Position numbers and translations under genes: made by a program
Assembly: GCF_011683955.1 (NCBI RefSeq)
Contig: NZ_JAAQPI010000001.1
Span: forward strand, 682,001-746,000
Origin: Pseudomaricurvus alkylphenolicus
Lineage (GTDB): Bacteria > Pseudomonadota > Gammaproteobacteria > Pseudomonadales > Cellvibrionaceae
Length of the DNA: 64,000 nt
Direction: 5' to 3'
Notes under the pieces: generated by a model
Databases searched by the model: none
Told to the model about the DNA's origin: nothing
What the model saw: the letters and a program-made list of their open reading frames with translations, nothing else
In this document: positions 34,329 through 43,056 of the stretch, piece after piece
How the letters are laid out: every line of letters begins with the position of its first letter
Numbering within the stretch: the stretch's first letter is position 1

Positions 34329-35561
34329 TTAAGAACTTAGCGCCGGCTCGGGATTCAGATCTGACTGCGGGTATCGACCCAGCGCCAGGAACAGGAGTAT
34401 TGACAGCATAAGCAAGGCTATGGATATATCGAGAACCATACCGTAACCTTGCCACATCTGGGCGCCCGCTCCGTAGAATGAGGGCGCAAGCCCCGCACCG
34501 ACGGTAAAGAACGCGAAGATGGTTCCGAATATCTCGGGATAGTGAGCCGAGCCAAAGTACTTTCCGGTAAGATAGGCGAGCAGATCCAGCTCTGCCCCAG
34601 CAGCAAGTCCAACGGCAATACCGACTGCCAATCCTGCCGAGAAAGACACGTCACCAAACTGAATCAATAAAACACCAAAAACGGGCATTAAGAAAAACAA
34701 GGCTGCAATGCCCGGCGCCCAGAATTTGTCAATCAGCACGCCGACCAAAAGCCTCCCCACGATCACCGCCAGGCCCATGGCAGCAGCAATCACGGCTATC
34801 GTATTTCGCTCGAAGCCTTTAGCACTCATGATTCGCTCGAAGTTTGAAAGCAAACCGACAATCACGAAAACCGTCACAAACAGAACAGCGCCCAACATCC
34901 AGAACCGGAGCGTGCGAAGTGCTTGCGCCCGCGTCATTCCCCGGGCGCCCACATCACTCCCGTGGGAGGTTTGAGCCTCAAGTGCCGTTTTCTCGCGAAA
35001 AAGAGCCAGAACAATAGGCAAAGACACGCATAAGGCGCCCGTCCCAATGGCCCGGTAGGCTACCCGCCAGCCATAGTTTTCGATAAAGAACTCAACGATT
35101 GGCGGCAGAATGAAAGCCCCCATTCCGGTGCCGGCCATGATAATACCTATGGCCTTTCCCCGGTGTTTGACGAAGTAGCCGTTAAGCACACTGGTCCAGA
35201 TAATCGGCAGTGATCCGGCGCCGAGAACAGCCAGGAGTGAAAAACTGGCGTACCATAGGAACAATGACCCGTTGTTCAAGGAAATCATCCAATAGGCAAG
35301 GGCGTGGCCAACCAACCCAGCTATACCCAACAGCCGAATGCCGTACTTACCGGCCAGAGATCCCACCAGTGGCCCGGAGATCAGGCCCACACACATCATC
35401 ACCGTAAAACCCAGGAAGAACTGCGGCGGCGTCCAGCCAAGATCCGCCGTTACCGGGCCAACGAAGAATCCCTGCGAGTAGTTCGTTATTGTCAGCAAAC
35501 CGCACATAGTGCCTATAGTTGCAGCAAGCAAGGGCCCGTAACCCTCTCGGAATTCGTTCAT
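34329..35561 (-). CDS. Major facilitator superfamily transporter
   Basis: About 410 residues from ATG 35561, preceded by GAGGG at 7 bases; a GTG at 35591 that touches the ligB stop is the alternative. Twelve hydrophobic segments, a loop with GKYGIRLLG between helices 2 and 3, and a hydrophilic central loop (about 195-215) give a standard MFS profile, near the monocarboxylate/oxalate-formate subgroup. It is last in the ligA-ligB-MFS operon of module 2, so uptake of the aromatic acid cleaved by that dioxygenase is likely. Confidence 0.85.
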   Translation of the reverse strand: MNEFREGYGPLLAATIGTMCGLLTITNYSQGFFVGPVTADLGWTPPQFFLGFTVMMCVGLISGPLVGSLAGKYGIRLLGIAGLVGHALAYWMISLNNGSLFLWYASFSLLAVLGAGSLPIIWTSVLNGYFVKHRGKAIGIIMAGTGMGAFILPPIVEFFIENYGWRVAYRAIGTGALCVSLPIVLALFREKTALEAQTSHGSDVGARGMTRAQALRTLRFWMLGAVLFVTVFVIVGLLSNFERIMSAKGFERNTIAVIAAAMGLAVIVGRLLVGVLIDKFWAPGIAALFFLMPVFGVLLIQFGDVSFSAGLAVGIAVGLAAGAELDLLAYLTGKYFGSAHYPEIFGTIFAFFTVGAGLAPSFYGAGAQMWQGYGMVLDISIALLMLSILLFLALGRYPQSDLNPEPALSS

Positions 35562-35590
35562 TAGAGAACCCTCATTGGTATTGTTGATCA

Positions 35591-36445
35591 CTAAGCGGCT
35601 TCCGTGGTGTCATCCTCCAGTACGGTCAGGGCCATACCCGTGAGCATGGGCAGGTAGTAGAAACGGTGGATTTTCTTGACCTTGGGGGTCATAGCCCCGC
35701 GCATGGCCAGCCACATGGTCATCTCCACAGACTCGGCACCACCTCTCTCCATCCAGGTGTCATGAGGGAGGTCGATTAAGGCTTCCGGATTATCCTCGAT
35801 AAGATCGAGGAATTCGTGATCCCAGGCCTCGTTCATATGCCCAAAACGATTTCCGTGCAGCTGATGGGACAGCCCCCCGGTGCCTATTACTGCAACACGT
35901 GCGTCTTGCGGATAGGATTCAACCGCTTTTCTCAGGCCCTGCCCCAGTTTCCATAATCGTCGTGCGGTCGGCAGGGGATGCTGTAGAACATTAACATTGA
36001 GAGGCACGGTTTTTACGTCCCAGTCCGGATCATGATCAAACAAGAAGGGGTGAGGAGACAGGAGACCGTGATCCACCTCCAGCTGCTGGCAGATGGTCAG
36101 ATCAAACTCGCTCTCCTTGACCAGGGAGTTTGCCAGGTGCCAGGAGAAATCGCTGTCGCCCTTTACAGAGGGAAGGTTGCGGGGACCCCAGCCCTCGTCG
36201 CCAATCGGATATTCATCGGCGGCGCCCATGGCAAAGGTCGGATACTTGTCGTAAAAGAAATCGGTACCGTGATCATTGTAAATCACAATGGCGTGAGTCA
36301 CGCCGATCTCCTTCAACCAAGCCTTGGCGGGGGCATAGCCTTCAAATACCGGAGCCCACTTGGGGTTGTCCTGTTGATTCGTGTCGTAAGCAACGCCATA
36401 GGAAGGTACGTGAGAGGTTCCAACGCCTGCTACAATTTTTCCCAT
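35591..36445 (-). CDS. Gallate-type extradiol dioxygenase, beta subunit (LigB-like, module 2)
   Basis: 284 residues. His12 (TSHVP), His59 (YNDH), the catalytic histidine in GTGGLSHQLHG and a late Glu conserve the LigB active site. The stretches LQHPLPTARRLWKLG and NEAWDHEFL, and the YLPMLT near the end, are like those of DesB/GalA gallate dioxygenases rather than the other two LigB proteins here. Gallate dioxygenases usually fuse the alpha and beta parts in one chain of over 400 residues; here they are separate genes. If it takes gallate or 3-O-methylgallate, its product reaches the lower pathway without LigC. Confidence 0.85.
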   Translation of the reverse strand: MGKIVAGVGTSHVPSYGVAYDTNQQDNPKWAPVFEGYAPAKAWLKEIGVTHAIVIYNDHGTDFFYDKYPTFAMGAADEYPIGDEGWGPRNLPSVKGDSDFSWHLANSLVKESEFDLTICQQLEVDHGLLSPHPFLFDHDPDWDVKTVPLNVNVLQHPLPTARRLWKLGQGLRKAVESYPQDARVAVIGTGGLSHQLHGNRFGHMNEAWDHEFLDLIEDNPEALIDLPHDTWMERGGAESVEMTMWLAMRGAMTPKVKKIHRFYYLPMLTGMALTVLEDDTTEAA

Positions 36446-36474
36446 TATCTAATCCTCAATTGATGTCGTTTGAA

Positions 36475-36843
36475 TTAAGCGTTTTCCCGCAATACCACGT
36501 TGCGGGTTTTCAGGAACTCCTCCTGTGTTTCCCCGCGCATTTGCGCGCCGAGATCAGTCAGTCCCGCACTGGTGACCGCGCACATTTTCAACAGCATGTA
36601 GACGCTGCCACCCCCCTCTTCAATCAGGCTTTTCCAATCCCCCTCCAGAATCCTGGTTTTCTCCCATTGGGAAAGGCCACAGCTGTCCATATAGCCCTCA
36701 GGATCTTTCAAATAGGCCTCCCGGTTATTGGCCTCGTGCAGAGAATAGGCAAACCGATTGAGATTAAGCCCCTTTCGGGATCTTTGCCCTGTAAAGACAA
36801 AGGTTCCTGGAATGTGATCAGAGTGACCCGTCTCTTTGCTCAT
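36475..36843 (-). CDS. LigA-like small subunit (module 2)
   Basis: About 122 residues from ATG 36843 (AAGGGG upstream); the frame extends to 36867. HIPGTFVFTGQ and NLNRFAYSLHEANNREAYL match LigA. The C-terminal half is more diverged than in the other two alpha subunits. Located 29 bases before the LigB-like gene and divergent from an AraC regulator. It likely completes the active site of the gallate-type dioxygenase. Confidence 0.82.
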   Translation of the reverse strand: MSKETGHSDHIPGTFVFTGQRSRKGLNLNRFAYSLHEANNREAYLKDPEGYMDSCGLSQWEKTRILEGDWKSLIEEGGGSVYMLLKMCAVTSAGLTDLGAQMRGETQEEFLKTRNVVLRENA

Positions 36844-36931
36844 GATGCAATGCCCCTTTTTCAACAAGGTTTTGTCGTTCAGATAATCAGGTGCACAGGT
36901 TATGCGATGGGGCGGCTCAACAGTTATCAGA

Positions 36932-36960
36932 TAAGCGCGGCTCTATCCGCTAAGCGCAGC
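36932..36960. promoter_or_regulatory. Direct repeat, possible AraC operator (module 2)
   Basis: TAAGCGCGGC at 36932-36941 and TAAGCGCAGC at 36951-36960 repeat with 19-base spacing, in the middle of the divergent ligA-like/AraC region. Direct repeats about two helical turns apart are the usual AraC-family operator layout. It differs from the operator of modules 1 and 4. Confidence 0.35.
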
Positions 36961-37049
36961 ATTATTTTTGCTGCGATTGCGGGGGGCTGGCTGTGTTTTC
37001 TATCGCCGTATGCTATAAATGAGGGGTTACACATGATCACAGAGAAATC

Positions 37050-38129
37050 ATGCATACCAAGAATTCACCTCCCCCCAACCCCTTAGCACGATTTGCACTA
37101 AAACTAGATTCAGATATAACGGAACTACTGGGGCTGCGCAGCGATCAACTCCCCGTTTCGAGCTATTGCCTCTATCAGGGCAACCGCTTTGAAGAAGCCG
37201 GCAAGAGCACCGGCAAGCTTACCGAGGCCAGGGTCTTTGAAGCCCTGGATGAGAAAGAGGCCTCCAAGGCGCATATTCAAATCCATCGTGCGCACTTTAG
37301 CTATTCTCAGATCGGTGTCTCCTTCTGCAATATTGCTTCGCGGCTGTTTACCGTAAACGACGCCAAGCAATTCAACCTCGTTATCCCGCTGCTGGGATCG
37401 GCTGAGTTTCACTCTCCGAAGGGAGTCACGACCGCAGAGTGCGGTGAGGCCATGCTCTGTTCTCCGTACCAACAGTTTGATTTTCGACGCAGCCCGATTC
37501 ACGCATTTCTGATCGCATCAATCTCGGTAGCGGGCTGGGAACACTTTTTGGGGGAGGAGATACTGCAGGAAGACGGCTCTTACAAACCCTTTGTGCGCAA
37601 GGTGAATATCGCCGATGAACGCTTTAGAACGGTTACGGGAATTCTGGGGCTTTTGTGCCACGAGTTGGAGTTCTCACGCACCAATAACTTTCGCCAGGAC
37701 ATGGTAATTTCCCGGTTGGAAGAGGCGCTTTGGCTCAGTATTTTCGACGCCTTTGAAGAACATACAGACCGCAATGATACATTGGCACCCGCCCTGGGCA
37801 TGCCGGCACATGTTAAACGCGCTGTGGATTTTATCCGCGAACAGGCGCACCGGGAAATTCACCTGAAGGAATTGCTACAGGTAGCAAACACCTCTTCGCG
37901 CTCCCTGCAAACGGGATTCAGGGATTGTTTTTCCATGAGCCCGATGGCCTACGTAAAAAAAGTGAAACTCGGACAGGTTCGCCATGCGCTCCTGGCGCCG
38001 GAAAACCGTGATCGCTACGTTGCCGATATCGCGGCTGACTGGGGCTTTTTCCATCTGGGCAATTTTGCCAAGTACTACCGCCAGGAGTTTGGTGAATTGC
38101 CGTCGGAAACGCAGAAGCGAATTGCCTGA
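37050..38129 (+). CDS. AraC-family regulator (module 2)
   Basis: 359 residues. The N-terminal domain (about 60-230; FNLVIPLLGSAEFHSP) is of the AraC_binding_2/FeaR-like type, unlike the cupin form in the other dioxygenase modules. The C-terminal HTH pair includes HLKELLQVANTSSRSLQTGFRDCFSMSP and a degenerate final FHLGNFAKYYRQEFGELP. Divergent from the ligA-like gene by 206 bases, so it is the likely regulator of the ligA-ligB-MFS operon. The start ATG has only a weak ribosome site. Confidence 0.85.
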   Translation: MHTKNSPPPNPLARFALKLDSDITELLGLRSDQLPVSSYCLYQGNRFEEAGKSTGKLTEARVFEALDEKEASKAHIQIHRAHFSYSQIGVSFCNIASRLFTVNDAKQFNLVIPLLGSAEFHSPKGVTTAECGEAMLCSPYQQFDFRRSPIHAFLIASISVAGWEHFLGEEILQEDGSYKPFVRKVNIADERFRTVTGILGLLCHELEFSRTNNFRQDMVISRLEEALWLSIFDAFEEHTDRNDTLAPALGMPAHVKRAVDFIREQAHREIHLKELLQVANTSSRSLQTGFRDCFSMSPMAYVKKVKLGQVRHALLAPENRDRYVADIAADWGFFHLGNFAKYYRQEFGELPSETQKRIA

Positions 38130-38187
38130 GCAGCAGTACCAATAAATATCGACAAATTGCAAAAGCATCAGATGCCCTAAAAATCTC

Positions 38188-39315
38188 TTAGCCGTTTTCA
38201 ACGATGGCGACCTGAGCCTCGATAGTTTGCGAACGCTTGATAGGCCAAAAATCAAAAGCACCGGCAACTATATTGATCACAGGGAAGGTAATTCCCAGCA
38301 TGGCGGTTGCAATCCAAATCTCCTGTGCGTAGTTTGCCTCGGGCCCAGCCCCGAGCGGGTGCCCCACAAAGAGCGGCAATGCCAATGCGTAGAGATGGTA
38401 CATGACCACGGCGCCAATCAGGCAGACACCGGTCTTTGCAAATCCTTTAAGTGGTTGTTTAAGGCGGGCAAACAGCTGGAACTGCATCAGGTTGTCGACC
38501 AGAAAAGCGCCAAAGATTACACATACCGGCCCCCTGACCATAAAGTCCATGGGCTCCATACCCAGCGCGAATACACTGGTACCGTAGAATAACGCCGTCA
38601 CCAGCAATACCAATAGGGTGCCCACCAGACCAAACAGTGGCTGTGAACCATTCTTGACGAACAAGGGCACGGGCCACATTTCGAACATTGCCAGTACCAT
38701 TACCAATGCAACTGCCGTTACGGCAAAGGTCAAGGCGGTAATCCCATTAAATAACCCATTGGGATCAAGGCCGGGGCTGTAGAAAGGCGCACCTGAAAAA
38801 AAATCGTAGTTGTAAAAAGCCTTAAAGATAACGAAATTCAGCAGGTAGCAGTAACATAGCGTTCCCAACCCCAACAGCAGTTTATTGTCTGTCATCTTGC
38901 TCACTGGCCAACAACCAAACACAATGATCACCAACAGACTTATGCCCACAGATTGAATCACGTAGTGAACAAAAATGGGAGTCAGAACACCTTGACCCAC
39001 TGTAAACAAGAGAACAGGCATGATGATCGCACCGGCAAGCACAAACATTGCGGTTAAAACCAATCCTCTACAGGGCTGCTCCAATCGACCCAGACGATCA
39101 GGGAACCGGTTTTCCCAGACCACCGCCATCATAATTTGAAAGGGAGTGGCGCACATAAAAAAGGTACCTGCCCAATCGATAAAGAATGCAAGCCCTCCCA
39201 ACCGGATGAAAGTCGCAATGAGTAAACCGGCGATCATTAGTACAAGGATGGTCGCGAGCACGCCGGTTTGAATAAAACCAGGCAAAGCCTGCGGGCTGGA
39301 TTGAACGTCGCTCAT
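38188..39315 (-). CDS. Uncharacterised polytopic membrane protein
   Basis: About 375 residues from ATG 39315 (AGGGG, 8 bases); a frame runs further to 39366. Ten or eleven hydrophobic segments of normal length are visible, with short loops, two of which contain FWPIK or MWPVP. No MFS, APC or TRAP signature was recognised. Located between two AraC regulator genes in the catabolic cluster, it may be a transporter for an aromatic compound or a membrane-bound sensor, but this is only context. The family is not identified. Confidence 0.7.
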   Translation of the reverse strand: MSDVQSSPQALPGFIQTGVLATILVLMIAGLLIATFIRLGGLAFFIDWAGTFFMCATPFQIMMAVVWENRFPDRLGRLEQPCRGLVLTAMFVLAGAIIMPVLLFTVGQGVLTPIFVHYVIQSVGISLLVIIVFGCWPVSKMTDNKLLLGLGTLCYCYLLNFVIFKAFYNYDFFSGAPFYSPGLDPNGLFNGITALTFAVTAVALVMVLAMFEMWPVPLFVKNGSQPLFGLVGTLLVLLVTALFYGTSVFALGMEPMDFMVRGPVCVIFGAFLVDNLMQFQLFARLKQPLKGFAKTGVCLIGAVVMYHLYALALPLFVGHPLGAGPEANYAQEIWIATAMLGITFPVINIVAGAFDFWPIKRSQTIEAQVAIVENG

Positions 39316-39458
39316 GATTGGCGCCCCTGTTTGGCTATAGGAATTCGAGTTGGTAACGACTACCAACGAATTGGCACTATATACCGGCGTTATTCAGGAG
39401 GCTGGTTTGAGGGTGTTCAATTGGTGGTTTCAAAGTGCAATAGGGAAAGGGGTGTCGA

Positions 39459-40439
39459 TTACCGATTGGAGCCGCGTTCCATCCGATAGGCCCGAGGACT
39501 CATGGCGAACTCGCGCTTAAAAGCATGGCCGAAATGGGAGGCGTCCTTAAAACCCCACATATGAGCAATTTCGGTAATAGTGAGCCCCTGATGCTTACCC
39601 GAGGACAACATGGTGCAGCACTGCTGCAGGCGCCGCTGCATGATATAACCGGCTATCGACTGCCCATCGTCTTTAAACAACTTGTGGGCGTAGCGCAGAG
39701 AAATGCATGCTGCTGCTGCAACCTCGGCAGGAGTCAGGGCGCCATCACTCAGGTTGTCGTCAATAAAGCGCTTCATGCGCACCAGGTGCCCCGTTCGGGC
39801 AGCGGACTCCGCGTTACCGGACATAGCTCCGGTACTGTTGAGCGCCAGGGACAACAGATCCAGTACCTGATTACCCAGTTGTGGTGCGAGTTCTTCGTTT
39901 ATGCCCCCACGTCTCTCCCAGACGTTAATAACAAACTGTGAGACAAGTTGGCCCATATCGCTGCTGTTATCGATAAAACTACCCGCCAGCTCGTGTACAT
40001 TGGACACTCTTTGCGCCAAAGCAGCGTGAGGAATCCGGAGCACCAACATTTCATGCAGCGGAGAATTATCCCCCGAAATACGCAGTCGATAGGGTTGAGT
40101 GCAGTCGCAGATCTCGATATCGCCTTTTTTAAGGTCAAGCTCGCGGCCGTTGTGCCAGATATTGGACTTTCCGCGGTATTGCAGATGCATCAGCAGAAAC
40201 TCTTCATCAGCACTGGCAATGCCTTCACGGGTGAGCTGCACTTCACTCTCCTGAGCCAGAGCGGAGGTAATTGAGATCTGACCAAAGGAGGCCTGGGACA
40301 ATCTCCCCCGAAACCCCTTCTCAGCATGGTCGATTTTATTGATCTGAAGCTTGGTCAATGTCCTGCAAACATAGTCCGCCCAGTACTCCAGCTGGGAGGC
40401 CTGGTCAATTTTGCTGGTGTCATATACCAAGTCCAACAT
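39459..40439 (-). CDS. AraC-family regulator, FeaR-like
   Basis: 326 residues from ATG 40439 (GGAAG ahead); the open frame to 40661 overlaps the aldehyde dehydrogenase stop and is unlikely. The sensor half (MLDLVYDTSK to about 180) is of the AraC_binding_2 type found in FeaR, which activates phenylacetaldehyde dehydrogenase. The HTH pair near the C-terminus contains TITEIAHMWGFKDASHFGHAFKREF. Lies downstream of the vanillin-type aldehyde dehydrogenase, as FeaR-type genes often neighbour their targets. Confidence 0.85.
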   Translation of the reverse strand: MLDLVYDTSKIDQASQLEYWADYVCRTLTKLQINKIDHAEKGFRGRLSQASFGQISITSALAQESEVQLTREGIASADEEFLLMHLQYRGKSNIWHNGRELDLKKGDIEICDCTQPYRLRISGDNSPLHEMLVLRIPHAALAQRVSNVHELAGSFIDNSSDMGQLVSQFVINVWERRGGINEELAPQLGNQVLDLLSLALNSTGAMSGNAESAARTGHLVRMKRFIDDNLSDGALTPAEVAAAACISLRYAHKLFKDDGQSIAGYIMQRRLQQCCTMLSSGKHQGLTITEIAHMWGFKDASHFGHAFKREFAMSPRAYRMERGSNR

Positions 40440-40618
40440 AATGTCTTCCGAGATCGAAACCTTCGAGTTTTTATTCTTAGCCGTTCTATCAGAACTTCGA
40501 TGATAGAAGGAATCTCTCGGAAATTGTCGACCGAAGTCAGCATCTTCCCTCAAATTCCTTGAGGGATTATTGCCTTGCTCAGGGTTCAGGTCAAGCGAGG
40601 ACATAAGCGTACCTGGGG

Positions 40619-42061
40619 CTAGAAGGGGTATTGTTGTTGACCAGTCTGTATGGTCACCCACTTGAGCTCCGTAAACTCCTCCATGGCAAATCGCCCTCCT
40701 TCCCGGCCAAAGCCACTGTCTTTTACTCCACCAAACGGCACCACGGCCTCATCCCTCACCGTCGGGCCGTTGATGTGAACCATGCCCGTCTCCAGGCTCT
40801 CTGAGCAGTGGAGTGCCTTTTGCAGGTCGTTGGTGAGCACCGCTGAAGACAGGCCGTAATCACTGTCATTGGCCAACGTCAGAGCGTGCAGGTAGTCGTC
40901 AGCTTTGATGATCGACATAACCGGTCCGAAACACTCTGTGCGGAAGATGCTCATATTCTCGGTTACGTCGGCAAGAACCGTCGGCAAGTAGTAGCTGCCT
41001 TCGTATTTGCCTCCGGTTAACAACCTGGCTCCGTCGTCGACTGCGGATTCTACCTGCTCCTGAATAAATGCCGGTTGCGTCGGGCGTATCAGTGGACCGA
41101 TAACAACGCCGGGTTCCCTGGGTGAGCCGGTTTTCAGAGCAGCCACTTTGGCGGCGACCCGTCGGCAAAATTCGTCATAGAGTCCGGCTTCAACGATAAC
41201 CCGAGAGCCCGTCATGCAGATTTGGCCCTGGTGCATAAAATTGCTGAAGGTCGCGGTATTAACGGCATAGTCGAGATCTGCGTCTTCAAGAATAACCAGC
41301 GGGTTTTTGCCCCCCAACTCCAAGGTGAACTTCTTCAGGTTAGCAGCCGCTTTGGCAGCGATCATCTTGCCCACTTCGCTGGAGCCGGTGAAGGTGATCT
41401 TTTTGACCCTGGGATCAGCGAGCAAGGCGTCGCCCATATCCGACGCCCGGCCGGGAATCACGTTCAGAACCCCATCGGGCAAGCCCGCTTGCTGGAAAAT
41501 TTCCGCTATCTTTAAACCCACAACGGGGGTTTCCTCAGACGGCTTCAACACAACGCTATTACCCGCCGCCATCGCCCAACCGATTTTTCGCAGTCCCAGC
41601 AGCAGTGGAAAATTAAACGGAGATATGGCCACCACCACCCCCAATGGTCGGCGAATGGAATAGGATTTTACGCCCGCATAGTCGGAGCTGTAGGTTTCAC
41701 CGGTGACACGCCGACATTCGCCAGCCATGCCCCGCAGGAACGCTGCCGCATGATGAACTTCGTAGCCAGCTTTGATCAAGGTGGAGCCGGACTCGTCAAT
41801 CAACAAGTCGCGCAGCTCTTGTGCTCTTTCGTCGACGACATCCGCCGCCTTCAGGAAGACGGCTTCCCGCTGTGAAGGCAGTACTTGTTTCCAACCGTTG
41901 AACGCGCATTGCGCCGCTTCCAGTGCCCGCAATACATCACTTTCACCGGCCTGTTGAACAGTTGCCAATACTTCGCCGTTGGCCGGATTGAGGGAGGGAG
42001 CCCTAAGACCGGACTCGGCGGCTTGGTAGCGCCCGCCAATATGAAGTTGATATTCGCTCAT
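40619..42061 (-). CDS. Vanillin/benzaldehyde-type aldehyde dehydrogenase
   Basis: 480 residues. Catalytic Cys282 (HQGQICMTGSR), Glu248 (LELGGKNP) and NAD-binding SPFNFPLLLGLRKI with KPSEETP. The HQGQICM motif and overall length place it with Vdh/LigV/XylC rather than with the other two aldehyde dehydrogenases in this window. It would convert vanillin or a similar benzaldehyde to the benzoate that feeds ring cleavage. REP-like repeats separate it from the upstream coniferyl-alcohol-type SDR. Confidence 0.87.
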   Translation of the reverse strand: MSEYQLHIGGRYQAAESGLRAPSLNPANGEVLATVQQAGESDVLRALEAAQCAFNGWKQVLPSQREAVFLKAADVVDERAQELRDLLIDESGSTLIKAGYEVHHAAAFLRGMAGECRRVTGETYSSDYAGVKSYSIRRPLGVVVAISPFNFPLLLGLRKIGWAMAAGNSVVLKPSEETPVVGLKIAEIFQQAGLPDGVLNVIPGRASDMGDALLADPRVKKITFTGSSEVGKMIAAKAAANLKKFTLELGGKNPLVILEDADLDYAVNTATFSNFMHQGQICMTGSRVIVEAGLYDEFCRRVAAKVAALKTGSPREPGVVIGPLIRPTQPAFIQEQVESAVDDGARLLTGGKYEGSYYLPTVLADVTENMSIFRTECFGPVMSIIKADDYLHALTLANDSDYGLSSAVLTNDLQKALHCSESLETGMVHINGPTVRDEAVVPFGGVKDSGFGREGGRFAMEEFTELKWVTIQTGQQQYPF

Positions 42062-42104
42062 CTTTTCTTTCTCTGATTCGTTTTAGTGTTGAAGCTGATT
42101 CTTT

Positions 42105-42225
42105 GTAGCAGTCTGCAGCAAGGGCGACAGGCTGTGGCAATATTGGTTTAACCCTGGTCGCGCTCAGAGCGCGCTGCTACGGGGCCCGGTTAAATCTGTA
42201 GCAGCCCGCTCCGAGGGCGACTGGT
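42105..42225. repeat. REP-like palindrome cluster A, locus 3
   Basis: Three units: a diverged one at 42105-42129, an inverted one ending GCGCTGCTAC at 42156-42180 and a good copy starting GTAGCAGCCCGCTCC at 42198-42225, between the aldehyde dehydrogenase and SDR genes. Confidence 0.75.
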
Positions 42226-42252
42226 TTTGTCTAGGGTATGGACAAGAACACC

Positions 42253-43032
42253 TTAGAATCCATAAATCTGCCCCATCACATGCGCTTCCATACCGCCGTC
42301 CGTGGCGATATTGGTTCCATTAATCCAGCTACTGTCGGAGCTACAGAGAAAGACAACCGCCGCCGCAATTTCGCTGGACTCGCCGGCCCGTCCCATCACA
42401 CGCATATCCTCTTCAGCCCGCTCACCCAAGGTATCGAGAAAATCCTGAAGAATCGGGGTTTCGACCGGACCCGGGCTAATACTGTTGATGCGAATGCCTC
42501 GGTCGCGCCAAGTGTTCCAATTCTGCATCGTCCAGACACGCAGGACTTCCTTGGAGAAAAAGTAGCAACGCTCCTGATCAATACCGAGTTCCGTGCTGAG
42601 CGCATCGACGTTATCGAAATCCGCCTCCGCAATGAAACGTTTGATGCCGTCAATGGCACCCGACCAGCCAATACCCGCCAGGGAGGCGACATTCACGATG
42701 GACGCACCCGGCGATAACTTGTCCAGCATTCTCTCGGTAAAACGCCGAAGTCCTACAAAGTTGACCGCCATCACTTTGTTGATGGGTGCTGTTGGCGGCA
42801 GGCCGGCGACGTTGCAAAGTGCATCGGCCTGGCCGCTAAAGTTGTCTACGGCTTTGTCGATGGATACCGGGTCCATCAAATCCACCTCGATAAACCCGTC
42901 AAGATTGTCCTCGGGACGGTTGCGGTCAAAGCCGATCACCCTGGCGCCACGCTCCATAAGAATTCTCGCCGTTTCACGACCAATCCCGGACGCCGCGCCA
43001 GTTACAATGACAGTTTTGTTTTCTACACTCAC
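42253..43032 (-). CDS. Coniferyl-alcohol dehydrogenase-like SDR (module 2)
   Basis: 259 residues, paralogue of the SDR at 29,415: TGAASGIG at 11-18, Tyr157/Lys161 (YFFSK) and WINGTNIATDGG near the end. The N-terminal cofactor region has DRNRP after the second strand, suggesting NAD(H). It follows the TonB receptor by 24 bases, so they are co-transcribed. Likely oxidises a lignin-type aryl alcohol. Confidence 0.83.
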   Translation of the reverse strand: MSVENKTVIVTGAASGIGRETARILMERGARVIGFDRNRPEDNLDGFIEVDLMDPVSIDKAVDNFSGQADALCNVAGLPPTAPINKVMAVNFVGLRRFTERMLDKLSPGASIVNVASLAGIGWSGAIDGIKRFIAEADFDNVDALSTELGIDQERCYFFSKEVLRVWTMQNWNTWRDRGIRINSISPGPVETPILQDFLDTLGERAEEDMRVMGRAGESSEIAAAVVFLCSSDSSWINGTNIATDGGMEAHVMGQIYGF

Positions 43033-43056
43033 GGTTTAGCCCTCATCCGTCGTCAA

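Noticed and set aside
40440-40661. N-terminal extension of the FeaR-like regulator
   Set aside because: It would overlap the aldehyde dehydrogenase gene and lacks family similarity; the internal ATG has a better ribosome site and gives the usual length.
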